Assembly (NCBI RefSeq): GCF_025960875.1
Contig: NZ_JAODLR010000013.1
Coordinates: 62,001 to 126,000, forward strand
Length of the DNA: 64,000 bases
Reading direction: 5' to 3'
Source: Crystallibacter permensis
GTDB taxonomy: Bacteria; Actinomycetota; Actinomycetes; Actinomycetales; Micrococcaceae
Shown: positions 34,176 through 42,174 of the stretch, piece by piece
How the letters are laid out: every line of letters starts with the position of its first letter
How positions within the stretch are numbered: the stretch's first letter is position 1
Notes under the pieces: model-generated
Database searches by the model: none
What the model was told of the DNA's origin: nothing
What the model saw: only the letters and a program-made list of their open reading frames with translations
Position numbers and translations under genes: made by a program

Positions 34176-35287
34176 AGTCCGGCCGCCTTCCGACGGCGGA
34201 CCAGCCAGATGAAGACGGGCGCACCGATGATGGCGGTCATGATGCCGGCCTGGACCTCGCCGGGCAGCGCGATCAGCCGGCCCACGATATCCGCTCCCAG
34301 CAGCAGCACCGGCGCCAGCACCAGCGAGAACGGCAGGATCCAGCGGTAGTCCGGTCCCGTGAATGCGCGGACCATATGCGGAATGACCAGCCCCACAAAG
34401 GCAATCGGCCCGGCCAGCGCCGTCGCCGCACCGCATAGGATGACCACTCCAAGGGCGGTGATGGCGCGGGAGAGGCCTACCTTCTGCCCAAGCCCGCGCG
34501 CCACATCGTCGCCCAGCGAGAGGTTGTTCAGGATCCGGCCGGTGAGCAGCGTGATCAGCAGGCCCACGGCAACAAACGGAATGACCGGCAGGATAACGTC
34601 CCAGCCGCGCCCGCTGACGTTGCCGACCTGCCAGAACCGGAAGGCATCCAGCGTGTCCTGGCTGCTGACCAGAATGGCGTTCATGAGCGAGCTGAGCCCG
34701 GCAGTGAGTGCTGCGCCGGCGAGCGCCAGTTTGATCGGCGTCGCGCCTTCGCGGCCCAGGCTGGCAATGCCATAAACAACGACGGCGGCAACCGCCGCGC
34801 CGACGAAGGCGAACCAGATGTAGCCGGTCAGGCTGCTGATGCCGAAGACGTAGATGCCGGTAACCACGGCCAGCGCCGCGCCGGCGTTCACCCCGAGGAT
34901 GCCCGGGTCCGCCAGCGGGTTCCGGGCCACGCCCTGCATCGCGGCGCCGGCAACGCCCAGGGCCGCGCCGACCAGAAGGGCCGTCACGGTCCGCGGAATG
35001 CGCGAATGAACTACCGCATGGTCGCCGTTGGCCGGATCGAAATCGGTCAGGGCCGCGATGAGCGTTTCGAAGCTGATGGGCCGGGCCCCGAAGGCAAGCG
35101 AGGCGAAACAGACCACGGCCAGGATCGCCAGGACCACGGGGATGCCCGCGAGCGCGCGGCGGTTTCCGGACTTCGCCGGATGCCGGAGTGCTGCGGCGAG
35201 GTGTTCGGAACCAGCGGAAGCGCCCTCGGACACGGGGCCGCGGGGGCGCTGATCGATGCGGGTTGGCACGGACACCTCTGCTCCCAC
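34172..35287 (-). CDS. iron-siderophore ABC permease, FecCD family (first subunit)
   Basis: A 371-residue permease, first gene of the iron operon. GTG 35287 has AGGAGG six bases upstream. The residues MQGVARNPLADPGILGVNAGAALAVV and SLGDDVARGLGQKVG are the FecCD family signatures; ten helices fit. A 19-bp IdeR-like box lies 30 bases upstream, so the operon should be iron repressed. The cognate binding lipoprotein is not here; the one at 46258-47322 is a candidate. Confidence 0.93.
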   Translation of the reverse strand: MGAEVSVPTRIDQRPRGPVSEGASAGSEHLAAALRHPAKSGNRRALAGIPVVLAILAVVCFASLAFGARPISFETLIAALTDFDPANGDHAVVHSRIPRTVTALLVGAALGVAGAAMQGVARNPLADPGILGVNAGAALAVVTGIYVFGISSLTGYIWFAFVGAAVAAVVVYGIASLGREGATPIKLALAGAALTAGLSSLMNAILVSSQDTLDAFRFWQVGNVSGRGWDVILPVIPFVAVGLLITLLTGRILNNLSLGDDVARGLGQKVGLSRAITALGVVILCGAATALAGPIAFVGLVIPHMVRAFTGPDYRWILPFSLVLAPVLLLGADIVGRLIALPGEVQAGIMTAIIGAPVFIWLVRRRKAAGL

Positions 35288-35316
35288 AGTCCACCTCCTG
35301 ACCTACCGAAAAAGAC

Positions 35317-35335
35317 TTAAGTAAGGCTAGCCTAC
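35317..35335. promoter_or_regulatory. IdeR/DmdR-like iron box upstream of the siderophore uptake operon
   Basis: TTAAGTAAGGCTAGCCTAC agrees with the actinobacterial iron-box consensus (TTAGGTTAGGCTAACCTAA) at 15 of 19 positions by eye. It sits 30 bases before the first permease start, an expected repressor position. Confidence 0.75.
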
Positions 35336-35402
35336 TGTGGCGCAGATTAAGAAACGATTTACTGCCCTAATTGCCGGCCGCAGCCGGCTGACACCAAGCT
35401 CG

Positions 35403-35440
35403 GACATACTTCGAAGTATGTCGGGCATACTCGAAGCATG
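35403..35440. promoter_or_regulatory. double operator-like palindrome overlapping the hydrolase start
   Basis: GACATACTTCGAAGTATGTC (35403-35422) is a perfect 20-bp palindrome. A second, imperfect copy GGCATACTCGAAGCATGTCC starts at 35424 and runs through the start codon of the next gene. Symmetry and tandem spacing suggest a TetR-type dimer site; no such regulator gene is next to it. Confidence 0.6.
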
Positions 35441-36169
35441 TCCGCACCGATCGTCCTGCTGCACGGTTGGGCCTGCCCCGCCAGCTACTGGAATCCGCTC
35501 GCCGGCTACCTCCGCGAGGCCGGGCACGAGGTACAGAACCTGGACTTACCGGGCTACCGCGGACCGCTGGAGCCGGATTTTGAGTGGACGGTGGAAAACG
35601 TCGCCGCCGACTTCGCGCTCAAATTCGCTGCCGCCGGACCGGTGCACTGGGTGGGCCACTCGCTCGGCGGCAGCATCGCGGCCACCATCGCCGCCCGTTT
35701 TCCGCGCACGACGGCGTCAATCACCTTGGCGGGGATGGTCCCGGTCAAGCCTTCGCAGGCAACCGTGGAGCGCCTCACCCGCCTGTTTGGCGGACCGGAG
35801 CAGCCCGGCGAGGAAGCCGCCGAAGAAATGATCGAGGCCTGGTTCCGCGGCGGAAACGCGCCGCAAGGTGCGGACCGCGAAAGGTTCCTGGCCCCCTTCA
35901 GGCTGCCGGCCGCCGTCGTACGTTCGAGCATGCTGGCAGGCCTGACCGGCGCGGCAGAGGATGTGCCGGATAAAGTTACGGCCCCGACCCTGGTGGTCAC
36001 CGGAGTCCGGGATGCCACGCGCCCGCCGGACATCGTGCAGGATTTCCTTGCCGCCCACCCCACGTGGCGGCATGCGCTCATACCCGACGCCGGCCACCTG
36101 GTGCATTGGGAGCAGCCGGAGGCCTGCGCCGTGGCCGTCCTGGACCTGCTGGCTGCCGCAGAGGACTAA
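35438..36169 (+). CDS. alpha/beta hydrolase
   Basis: A 243-residue alpha/beta-fold hydrolase. The oxyanion motif HGWACPASYW is at residues 9-18; the nucleophile is Ser75 in GHSLGG; the acid is likely in VVTGVRDATRPP; the His is in IPDAGHLVHWEQPEA. ATG 35438 is the first start in the frame and has no ribosome-binding sequence, since it lies inside the second palindrome; leaderless translation is likely. It is divergent from the iron uptake operon (the box at 35317 lies between) and could be a siderophore esterase, but the sequence alone does not show that. Confidence 0.85.
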   Translation: MSAPIVLLHGWACPASYWNPLAGYLREAGHEVQNLDLPGYRGPLEPDFEWTVENVAADFALKFAAAGPVHWVGHSLGGSIAATIAARFPRTTASITLAGMVPVKPSQATVERLTRLFGGPEQPGEEAAEEMIEAWFRGGNAPQGADRERFLAPFRLPAAVVRSSMLAGLTGAAEDVPDKVTAPTLVVTGVRDATRPPDIVQDFLAAHPTWRHALIPDAGHLVHWEQPEACAVAVLDLLAAAED

Positions 36170-36290
36170 AGCGACGGCCCTGCCCACAGCCGCGTACCAG
36201 GCAGTAACAAAAACGCCTACCCGGGAGTAACATTGAAGGACAGCTAAAGGGTCTCCGGCCTGCGGCAGACCCTGGTCAAAGGGGACTGCC

Positions 36291-38243
36291 ATGAGTACCG
36301 GAACTGAACAACACCTACCCACCAGCCAAAGCGCCGGCGTCACGGAGCGCGATGCACGCGCTGTGGCCGAGGCCGCCCGCGAGGCGGAATGGACGCGGCC
36401 GAGCTTTGCCAAGAGCCTCTACTTGGGCCGCTTCGAGATGGACCTCATCCACCCGCACCCGGTGCCCGCGCCCGAGGATGCGGCAGCCGGGGATGCCTTC
36501 CTGGCACAGCTGGAAATGTACGCGCGGACCATGGATGGCGCCCGGATCGAACGCGACGCGAAGATCCCGGACGAGTATCTGGCGGAGCTGGCGGAACTCG
36601 GCGCCTTCGGCATGAAAATCCCGGTGGAGTACGGCGGTCTGGGCCTGTCCCTGACTTACTACGGCCGCGCGCTGATGCTGCTGGGATCCGTGCATCCGAG
36701 TCTCGGCGCCCTGTTCTCGGCGCACCTGTCCATCGGCGTGCCGGAGCCCGTCAAGGTCTTCGGCAGCGAGGACCAGAAACAGCGTTTCCTGCCCCGGTGC
36801 GCTGCCGGTGCGGTCTCGGCGTTCCTGCTCACCGAGCCCGATGTCGGGTCGGATCCGGCCCGGCTCGGCACCACGGCAACCCCCACCGACGACGGCGAAT
36901 CGTACGTCATCAACGGCAGCAAGCTCTGGACCACCAACGGGGTCATCGCCGAGCTCGTTGTGGTCATGGCCAAGGTTCCGGCGCACGACGGCGGACCGGG
37001 CGGCATTTCCGCCTTCGTCGTCGAGGCGGACGCGGCCGGCATCACGGTGGAAAACCGCAACGCCTTCATGGGGTTGCGGGGTATCGAAAACGGGCTGACC
37101 CGCTTCGACAATGTCAAGGTGCCGGCGGCCAACAGACTGGGCGGCGAAGGCAAGGGCCTGAAGATCGCGCTGACCACGCTGAACACCGGGCGGCTGGCCA
37201 TGCCGGCCCTCTGCGCGGCGTCCGGGAAGTGGTCGCTGAAGATCGCCCGCGAGTGGTCCAACGCGAGGGTCCAGTGGGGCCGCCCGGTGGGCCGCCACGA
37301 GGCCGTGGGAAAGAAGATAGCCTTCATCGCCGCCACCGCGTTTGCCCTGGAGTCGGTCTTTGAACTGTCGGCGGCGCTGGCAGACGCCGGCATGAAGGAC
37401 GTACGGATCGAGGCGGCGCTGGCCAAGCTCTGGTCCAGCGAAATGGCCTACAAGGTTGCAGACGAGCTGGTACAGATCCGCGGCGGACGCGGCTTCGAGA
37501 CCGCTGCCTCCCTGGCCGCCCGCGGCGAGCGGGCCGTACCGGCCGAGCAGCAACTGCGGGACATGCGGATCAACCGCATCTTCGAGGGGTCCACCGAAAT
37601 CATGCACCTGCTCATTGCCCGCGAGGCCGTGGACGCCCATCTCGCCGCTGCCGGTGACCTTGCCTCCGCGGACGCGGATCTGGCAGCCAAGGCCCGGGCT
37701 GCCATCGGAGCCAGTGGCTTCTACGCCCGCTGGCTGCCGCAACTGCTGGCCGGCCAGGGAATGAACCCCACTTCGTACGGCGGGTTCGGCCGGCTGGCCG
37801 GGCACTTGCGGTTCGTCGAGCGGTCCTCGCGGAAGCTCGCCCGCCACACCTTCGCCGGCATGGGCCGCTGGCAGGCCAAGCTGGAACACCGGCAAGTCTT
37901 CCTGGGCCGGATCGTGGATATCGGCGCGGAGCTCTTTGCCATGGCGGCCGTCTGCAGCAGGGCGGAACTGCTGCGCAGCCAGGACCCTGCCGAGGGAAAG
38001 AGCGCCTACGAGCTGGCGGATGCCTTCTGCCTGCAGTCCCGCGAGCGCGTCCGGCAGCTGTTCACCGAGCTATGGCGGAACTCGGACGCCGCGGACCGGC
38101 GTCTGGCCGGGAAGGTGTTGGACGGCGACTACGTCTGGCTGGAGCGCGGCGTCATTGATCCGTCCGAAGGAACCGGACCGTGGATCTCCGAGCCTTCCGA
38201 TGGGCCCTCCACAAAGGAAGACCAGCACCGCAAGTACCGGTAG
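36291..38243 (+). CDS. acyl-CoA dehydrogenase family protein (long form)
   Basis: A 650-residue flavoenzyme of fatty-acid beta-oxidation. Residues about 70-460 form the ACAD core: MKIPVEYGGLGLSLTYYGRA, FLLTEPDVGSDPARLGTTA (FAD/substrate loop), KLWTTNG, and RINRIFEGSTEIMHLLIARE, where Glu in STE is the expected catalytic base. The C-terminal 180 residues are an extra helical domain, as in VLCAD-type or mycobacterial long acyl-CoA dehydrogenases. ATG 36291 has GGGGAC upstream. Chain-length preference is not readable from sequence. Confidence 0.92.
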   Translation: MSTGTEQHLPTSQSAGVTERDARAVAEAAREAEWTRPSFAKSLYLGRFEMDLIHPHPVPAPEDAAAGDAFLAQLEMYARTMDGARIERDAKIPDEYLAELAELGAFGMKIPVEYGGLGLSLTYYGRALMLLGSVHPSLGALFSAHLSIGVPEPVKVFGSEDQKQRFLPRCAAGAVSAFLLTEPDVGSDPARLGTTATPTDDGESYVINGSKLWTTNGVIAELVVVMAKVPAHDGGPGGISAFVVEADAAGITVENRNAFMGLRGIENGLTRFDNVKVPAANRLGGEGKGLKIALTTLNTGRLAMPALCAASGKWSLKIAREWSNARVQWGRPVGRHEAVGKKIAFIAATAFALESVFELSAALADAGMKDVRIEAALAKLWSSEMAYKVADELVQIRGGRGFETAASLAARGERAVPAEQQLRDMRINRIFEGSTEIMHLLIAREAVDAHLAAAGDLASADADLAAKARAAIGASGFYARWLPQLLAGQGMNPTSYGGFGRLAGHLRFVERSSRKLARHTFAGMGRWQAKLEHRQVFLGRIVDIGAELFAMAAVCSRAELLRSQDPAEGKSAYELADAFCLQSRERVRQLFTELWRNSDAADRRLAGKVLDGDYVWLERGVIDPSEGTGPWISEPSDGPSTKEDQHRKYR

Positions 38244-38312
38244 GCACCGGAGGACTTGGTAGGTTGTTCGTGGTGCAGCACCCTGCACTGCCGCACGCCC
38301 GAGGAGCCGATT

Positions 38313-39404
38313 ATGGGAACGCATTGGGACCGGCTGGATGATGAGCTGCGTCCGGCCGTTGAAGCCAGCACTCGTCAGTTCGAACGGGTGCGCCCCGAGC
38401 TTGAGGCCGTCACGCGCGAGGTGCAGACGACCATCCGGGACATCTTCAAGGAGACGGAGCTGAAGCCGCTGTTCGTCACGGCACGGACCAAGACCGTCGA
38501 CTCGTTCCGGGAAAAGGCTTCGCGCACGCTGCAACCAGCCGTCGCCGGGGATGCCCCGAGCCTCGAATATCCTGATCCGCTGCGAGATATGCATGACATG
38601 GTCGGTGTTCGGGTGATCGTCAGTCTGCCGCATGAGATCCGCGAAGCGGCCAGCCAGATCAAACGTCAGCGCAGCGAATTCGACATCCGCGCAGACCGGG
38701 AGAAGGACATCGGCTCGATCGAGTCCGGAACGTACGGCTATTCCAGCAGGCACCTGCTCATCCGCACCATCCAAAATCCTGCAGTGAAGCGCTTCCAGGA
38801 GGTGCTTGGCGAACCTGCCAGGCCCAACGGCAGCCATGTGTTCGAGGTCCAGATCCGCACCATCCTGGCCCATGCCTGGTCCGAAATTGAGCACGATATC
38901 CGTTTCAAAGCCTCCGACCCGCGGGCATGGAGTCCCTATTTGGACCGGCAGTTCACCGCCACGGCAGCGATGCTCGAGGCAGTGGAATCCACCTTCTCGG
39001 AGCTGTATGAGCGCTACGAGACGGTTACCGGCTATTGGGATGAAGAGGGTGAAGGTGCCGCGCCGCTGACACCTCGGCGGATCCGCGAGGTCTGGCAGAC
39101 ACTGCTGCCCCATGTGGACCGCAAGTCCGACGACGATTGGGGCTGGGCGGCCGAACTCCTGGCCGCACACGGGTTGAAGACCACCACTGATCTTGTCGAC
39201 CTGCTCCAGGCTGCGGTGATTACTTCGGTCCGCGAGGCGCTGGAACACCGTTACTCCCCCGGTCCTGACCGGCTGCTCGACGACGTGCTGCTGTGGCGGT
39301 TCGGCAAGCGCCACATTGAACTGACCGCTGGCGACGACAACCACCGGCGGGAGAGCCTGCTGCGGCGGCACCGGCAGATGGAAACATTCCGTTCTACCAG
39401 CTAG
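38313..39404 (+). CDS. RelA/SpoT-like (p)ppGpp synthetase domain protein with C-terminal extension
   Basis: A 363-residue single-domain RSH protein. ATG 38313 has GAGGAG six bases upstream. The synthetase core (about residues 40-200) keeps the key motifs: ARTKTVDSFREK (Lys60/Lys68), DMHDMVGVRVIV (Asp95, Arg100), the G-loop Tyr in YGYSSRHLLI and FEVQIRTILAHAWSEIEHDI. No hydrolase HD domain and no TGS/ACT domains are present. A 150-residue helical C-terminus (to residue 363) is of unknown role. Such stand-alone proteins can be stress alarmone synthetases or toxSAS toxins; no antitoxin gene is adjacent. Confidence 0.87.
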   Translation: MGTHWDRLDDELRPAVEASTRQFERVRPELEAVTREVQTTIRDIFKETELKPLFVTARTKTVDSFREKASRTLQPAVAGDAPSLEYPDPLRDMHDMVGVRVIVSLPHEIREAASQIKRQRSEFDIRADREKDIGSIESGTYGYSSRHLLIRTIQNPAVKRFQEVLGEPARPNGSHVFEVQIRTILAHAWSEIEHDIRFKASDPRAWSPYLDRQFTATAAMLEAVESTFSELYERYETVTGYWDEEGEGAAPLTPRRIREVWQTLLPHVDRKSDDDWGWAAELLAAHGLKTTTDLVDLLQAAVITSVREALEHRYSPGPDRLLDDVLLWRFGKRHIELTAGDDNHRRESLLRRHRQMETFRSTS

Positions 39405-39434
39405 CCGGCCAGGCACCTTGCCGGGGCCGCTCCG

Positions 39435-40466
39435 CTATCGGCGTGCCCGCCCTTTCCCTCGCCACGGCCGGGAGGCGATGACCAGCGCCAACGATGTCAG
39501 CACGATGCCGGCGATGGTTGCCGCGCCGACGAGGCTTCCGGCCGTGGGCCAGAAGATGTCCAGGACCAGCGAGCCCACCAACTGCCCGCCAATCATGGCC
39601 AGGCTGGTCAACAAAACACCGGTATTGGCGACGCTGAGCGTGGCAGCGCCCAGCACCAGCGTTCCCAGCGGCCCGCCCGTATACAGCCACCATTGCGGGG
39701 TCAGGAGTCCGGTTTGCCCGCTGATCAAGGCTTGGGTTGTCCAGACTGCCAGCAGTGCCACCGTGCCGGTGCCGAAATTGAACAAGGTGGAGATGACCGG
39801 GCTGCCATGCACGGTGGCGATCTGCCCCAGCATGCCCTGCTGCACGCTCTGCATCAGCCCGGCCGCCAGCGGCAGCAGCATGAGCAGTACCAGCAGCCCG
39901 GTGCTCAGGGAGTTTCCGAAATGCGGCAACGCCGCCGTCACCGCTGCCGCCAGTGCCAGCACCGCACCTGTAACTCGGACGCCGTTGACCGGAATCTTCT
40001 TGCCCGAGCCGAGTCCCAGCCGGTCGACTACCAGGCCCGAGGCCAGCTGCCCGGTGACCACGGCGATCGTGAACAGCGAGAGGCCGATGGGCCCCACAGC
40101 GACGGTCTGCGTGAAAACATAGAACGCCCCGATCAGTCCGGCCAGCAGGTACCACGGCGGGTACCGCCGTTGCCGGAACAGGCTGGGCACCCGGCGCAGG
40201 CGGACGCGCGCGGACGGCAGAACCGTAGCGAACACCAGCACGGCGATGAATCCGGTGCCGAAGCTGATCAGGGCGGCACCGATCCGGTCCTGCAACTGCA
40301 CGCCCAGCTCGCTGTTGATCCGTCCCTGCACCGCCAGCCCAACGCCGCCGAACACAGCCAGGAGCAAAGCCAGCGCTGCCGGCACACGAATGTCCGAGTG
40401 GGCGGGCCCGGAACCATGAGGCGCCGCGGCCTCGGCTGCAGCACTGCTATCACGGCGTCTGGTCAC
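39435..40466 (-). CDS. YdcZ/DMT-type membrane transporter (DUF606 pair)
   Basis: A 343-residue membrane protein with about ten helices arranged as two homologous DUF606 halves (first half starting VPAALALLLAVFGGVGLAVQGRINSELG, second VLLMLLPLAAGLMQSVQQGMLGQIA). These are EamA/DMT superfamily transporters of unknown substrate. GTG start at 40466. It converges with the RSH gene and is divergent from the TipA-like regulator, with 159 bases between them. Confidence 0.85.
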   Translation of the reverse strand: MTRRRDSSAAAEAAAPHGSGPAHSDIRVPAALALLLAVFGGVGLAVQGRINSELGVQLQDRIGAALISFGTGFIAVLVFATVLPSARVRLRRVPSLFRQRRYPPWYLLAGLIGAFYVFTQTVAVGPIGLSLFTIAVVTGQLASGLVVDRLGLGSGKKIPVNGVRVTGAVLALAAAVTAALPHFGNSLSTGLLVLLMLLPLAAGLMQSVQQGMLGQIATVHGSPVISTLFNFGTGTVALLAVWTTQALISGQTGLLTPQWWLYTGGPLGTLVLGAATLSVANTGVLLTSLAMIGGQLVGSLVLDIFWPTAGSLVGAATIAGIVLTSLALVIASRPWRGKGRARR

Positions 40467-40559
40467 GCTGTCGATCGTAGCCCCATGCGTCTCTGCCAGA
40501 GCCAGCGCGCGGGAAATTCGGGCTGAATTTTCCGGAAGGCGGCTGAGCTACCGGGGGCC

Positions 40560-40590
40560 TTGACCTTGACGTTGCGTCAACACGGATAGT
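40560..40590 (+). promoter_or_regulatory. MerR-type promoter with operator in a 19-bp spacer
   Basis: -35 TTGACC (40560-40565) and -10 GATAGT (40585-40590) are separated by 19 bases, the long spacer characteristic of MerR-activated promoters. A perfect inverted repeat TTGACGTTGCGTCAA (40566-40580) lies in that spacer. It should be bound by the TipA-like protein encoded 36 bases downstream, giving autoactivation. Confidence 0.8.
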
Positions 40591-40625
40591 GAAGGACATG
40601 AAAAAGGCAGAAGGGAGGCCGTCGC

Positions 40626-41375
40626 ATGGAATGGTCCATTCAGGAGGTCGCCAGGGCCGCCGGCACCACCAGCAGGACGCTGCGCCACTATCAGGACATC
40701 GGCCTGCTGGAACCCAGCCGTATCGGCCACAACGGGTACCGCTATTACGACGACGGCTCCTTGCTGACGCTGCAGCGCATCCTGCTGCTGCGCCAGCTGG
40801 GTTTAGGCCTGCCGGAGATTGCCAAGGTAGTGCGCGGCCGTACCGAAACGACCACCGCCCTGCGCGGACACCTGGAAATCCTGGTTCAGGAACGGGACCG
40901 GATCGAACGCCAGATCGTGTCGGTCCAGTCAACAATCAACAAGACGGAGAGAGGCGAGCAGCTGATGGCTGACGAAATGTTCGATGGTTTCGACCACACG
41001 AAGTACAAAGAGGAGGTCGAAGAACGCTGGGGCGCAGAGGCCTATGCAAAGGGCGATCAGTGGTGGCGCGGCCTGAGTTCGGGCGAACGCACGACCTGGA
41101 TAGACCGGACGAAGGACCTTATGGCGGCCTGGACCGCCGCCGCGGCATCAGGCATCCCGGCCGACAGCGATGAAGCCCAGGCCTTGGCCCAGCGGCAGCT
41201 CGATTGGCTTGCCAGTGCGAATGGCGGCCAGGAAATCTCCTACGGGTACTTCACCGGACTGGGCGAGATGTATGTGGCAGACCCCCGCTTCGGCGCGAAC
41301 TACGGCGGCGAGACCGGTGCCGGATTCGTTCGGGACGCCATGAAAATCTACGCGGACCGCCACCTGGCCACATAG
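40626..41375 (+). CDS. MerR family regulator with TipAS antibiotic-binding domain
   Basis: A 249-residue TipA-like activator. Residues 1-70 are the MerR winged helix (MEWSIQEVARAAGTTSRTLRHYQDIGLLEP; YRYYDDGSLLTLQRILLLRQLGLGLPEI); a coiled coil follows (about 75-108); the C-terminal TipAS domain (about 125-248) has KYKEEVEERWG and the ending GGETGAGFVRDAMKIYAD. TipAS domains bind thiopeptides or other cyclic drugs and trigger promoter twisting. The promoter at 40560-40590 fits this. ATG 40626 has GGGAGG upstream. Target genes beyond itself are unknown. Confidence 0.93.
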   Translation: MEWSIQEVARAAGTTSRTLRHYQDIGLLEPSRIGHNGYRYYDDGSLLTLQRILLLRQLGLGLPEIAKVVRGRTETTTALRGHLEILVQERDRIERQIVSVQSTINKTERGEQLMADEMFDGFDHTKYKEEVEERWGAEAYAKGDQWWRGLSSGERTTWIDRTKDLMAAWTAAAASGIPADSDEAQALAQRQLDWLASANGGQEISYGYFTGLGEMYVADPRFGANYGGETGAGFVRDAMKIYADRHLAT

Positions 41376-41397
41376 CCCGGTAGCTCAAGTGCTCAGC

Positions 41398-42174
41398 TCA
41401 GCCGGGTCCGGGTGGTTCTATCCGCTCCCGGCAGGCAGTGACGAAGGCTTCCAGCAAAGCCTCAAGCTGCCCTTCAGGGGTGCCTTCGGCCTCGGGATGC
41501 CACTGCACGGCAAGCAGCCAGCCCTCGTCACGGCGCGCCAATTCCACCGCTTCCACTACGCCGTCAGGGGCGGCCGCCACCACACGGAGCCGGTCGCCGA
41601 GCCGGCGCACTGCCTGGTGGTGCCCGGACCGGACCATCGTTTCGCCCGGGCCGAGCGCTCCGGCCAGCAAGGTTCCGCGGCCGACCGCCACCGGGTGGGT
41701 GGCCATCGGCGGCCGTTCCTGATGGATCTTGTGGAGGGACTCCGGTCCCAGGTCTTCGGTCAGGGAACCGGCGAAGGCCACGTTGACGAGCTGCAGCCCG
41801 CGGCAGATCCCGAGGACGGGCCGGCCGTTCTCCACGGCGCCGATGACCAGGTCGATCTCGGCTTCATCCGCCACCGTGTCGACACAATGCACCGTAGGCT
41901 CATCGGCATTGCCGCCATACCGCGCAGGATCTACGTCTCCCCCGCCGAGAATGAGCACGCCGTCGTAATCCTTGGCGGTGAACACGTGCCCGGAAGAGGC
42001 GTTGATAACGACGGCGTTGGCCCCGGTGGCATCCAGGCCGGCCACGGCGCGGCGGGCCAGATTCGCCAGCACCTCGGAGAACCACGCCGGATGGGAGGCC
42101 GCGTCCTGAGCGTAGCTGACCGCAATCCTCGGCCGCAGCTGCGTCTGGGCGGAGGCACCGCCGTCGTTGTTCAT
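41398..42174 (-). CDS. class I glutamine amidotransferase, gamma-glutamyl-GABA hydrolase type (PuuD-like)
   Basis: A 258-residue peptidase C26 family protein. The nucleophile is Cys124 in LGICRGLQLVN, with the family substrate motif DVDPARYG and the His/Glu pair in VQWHPEAEGTPEGQ. It would release glutamate from a gamma-glutamyl amide. ATG 42174 overlaps the stop of the upstream reductase-like gene (ATGA). Without other puu genes near, the substrate is uncertain; coupling to a thiol-transferase-type enzyme suggests gamma-glutamyl thiol adducts as an idea only. Confidence 0.88.
   Translation of the reverse strand: MNNDGGASAQTQLRPRIAVSYAQDAASHPAWFSEVLANLARRAVAGLDATGANAVVINASSGHVFTAKDYDGVLILGGGDVDPARYGGNADEPTVHCVDTVADEAEIDLVIGAVENGRPVLGICRGLQLVNVAFAGSLTEDLGPESLHKIHQERPPMATHPVAVGRGTLLAGALGPGETMVRSGHHQAVRRLGDRLRVVAAAPDGVVEAVELARRDEGWLLAVQWHPEAEGTPEGQLEALLEAFVTACRERIEPPGPG

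Noticed and set aside
32952-35294. 780-codon open frame on the minus strand spanning both FecCD permease genes
   Set aside because: Only its 3' half is the second permease; the 5' half is an out-of-frame reading of the first permease. GTGA at 34172-34175 separates the real genes, so this is not a fusion protein.
38273-38288. Small hairpin GTGCAG/CTGCAC in the leader of the RelA/SpoT-like gene
   Set aside because: Only six base pairs, no T-run and not tied to any known leader; likely chance.
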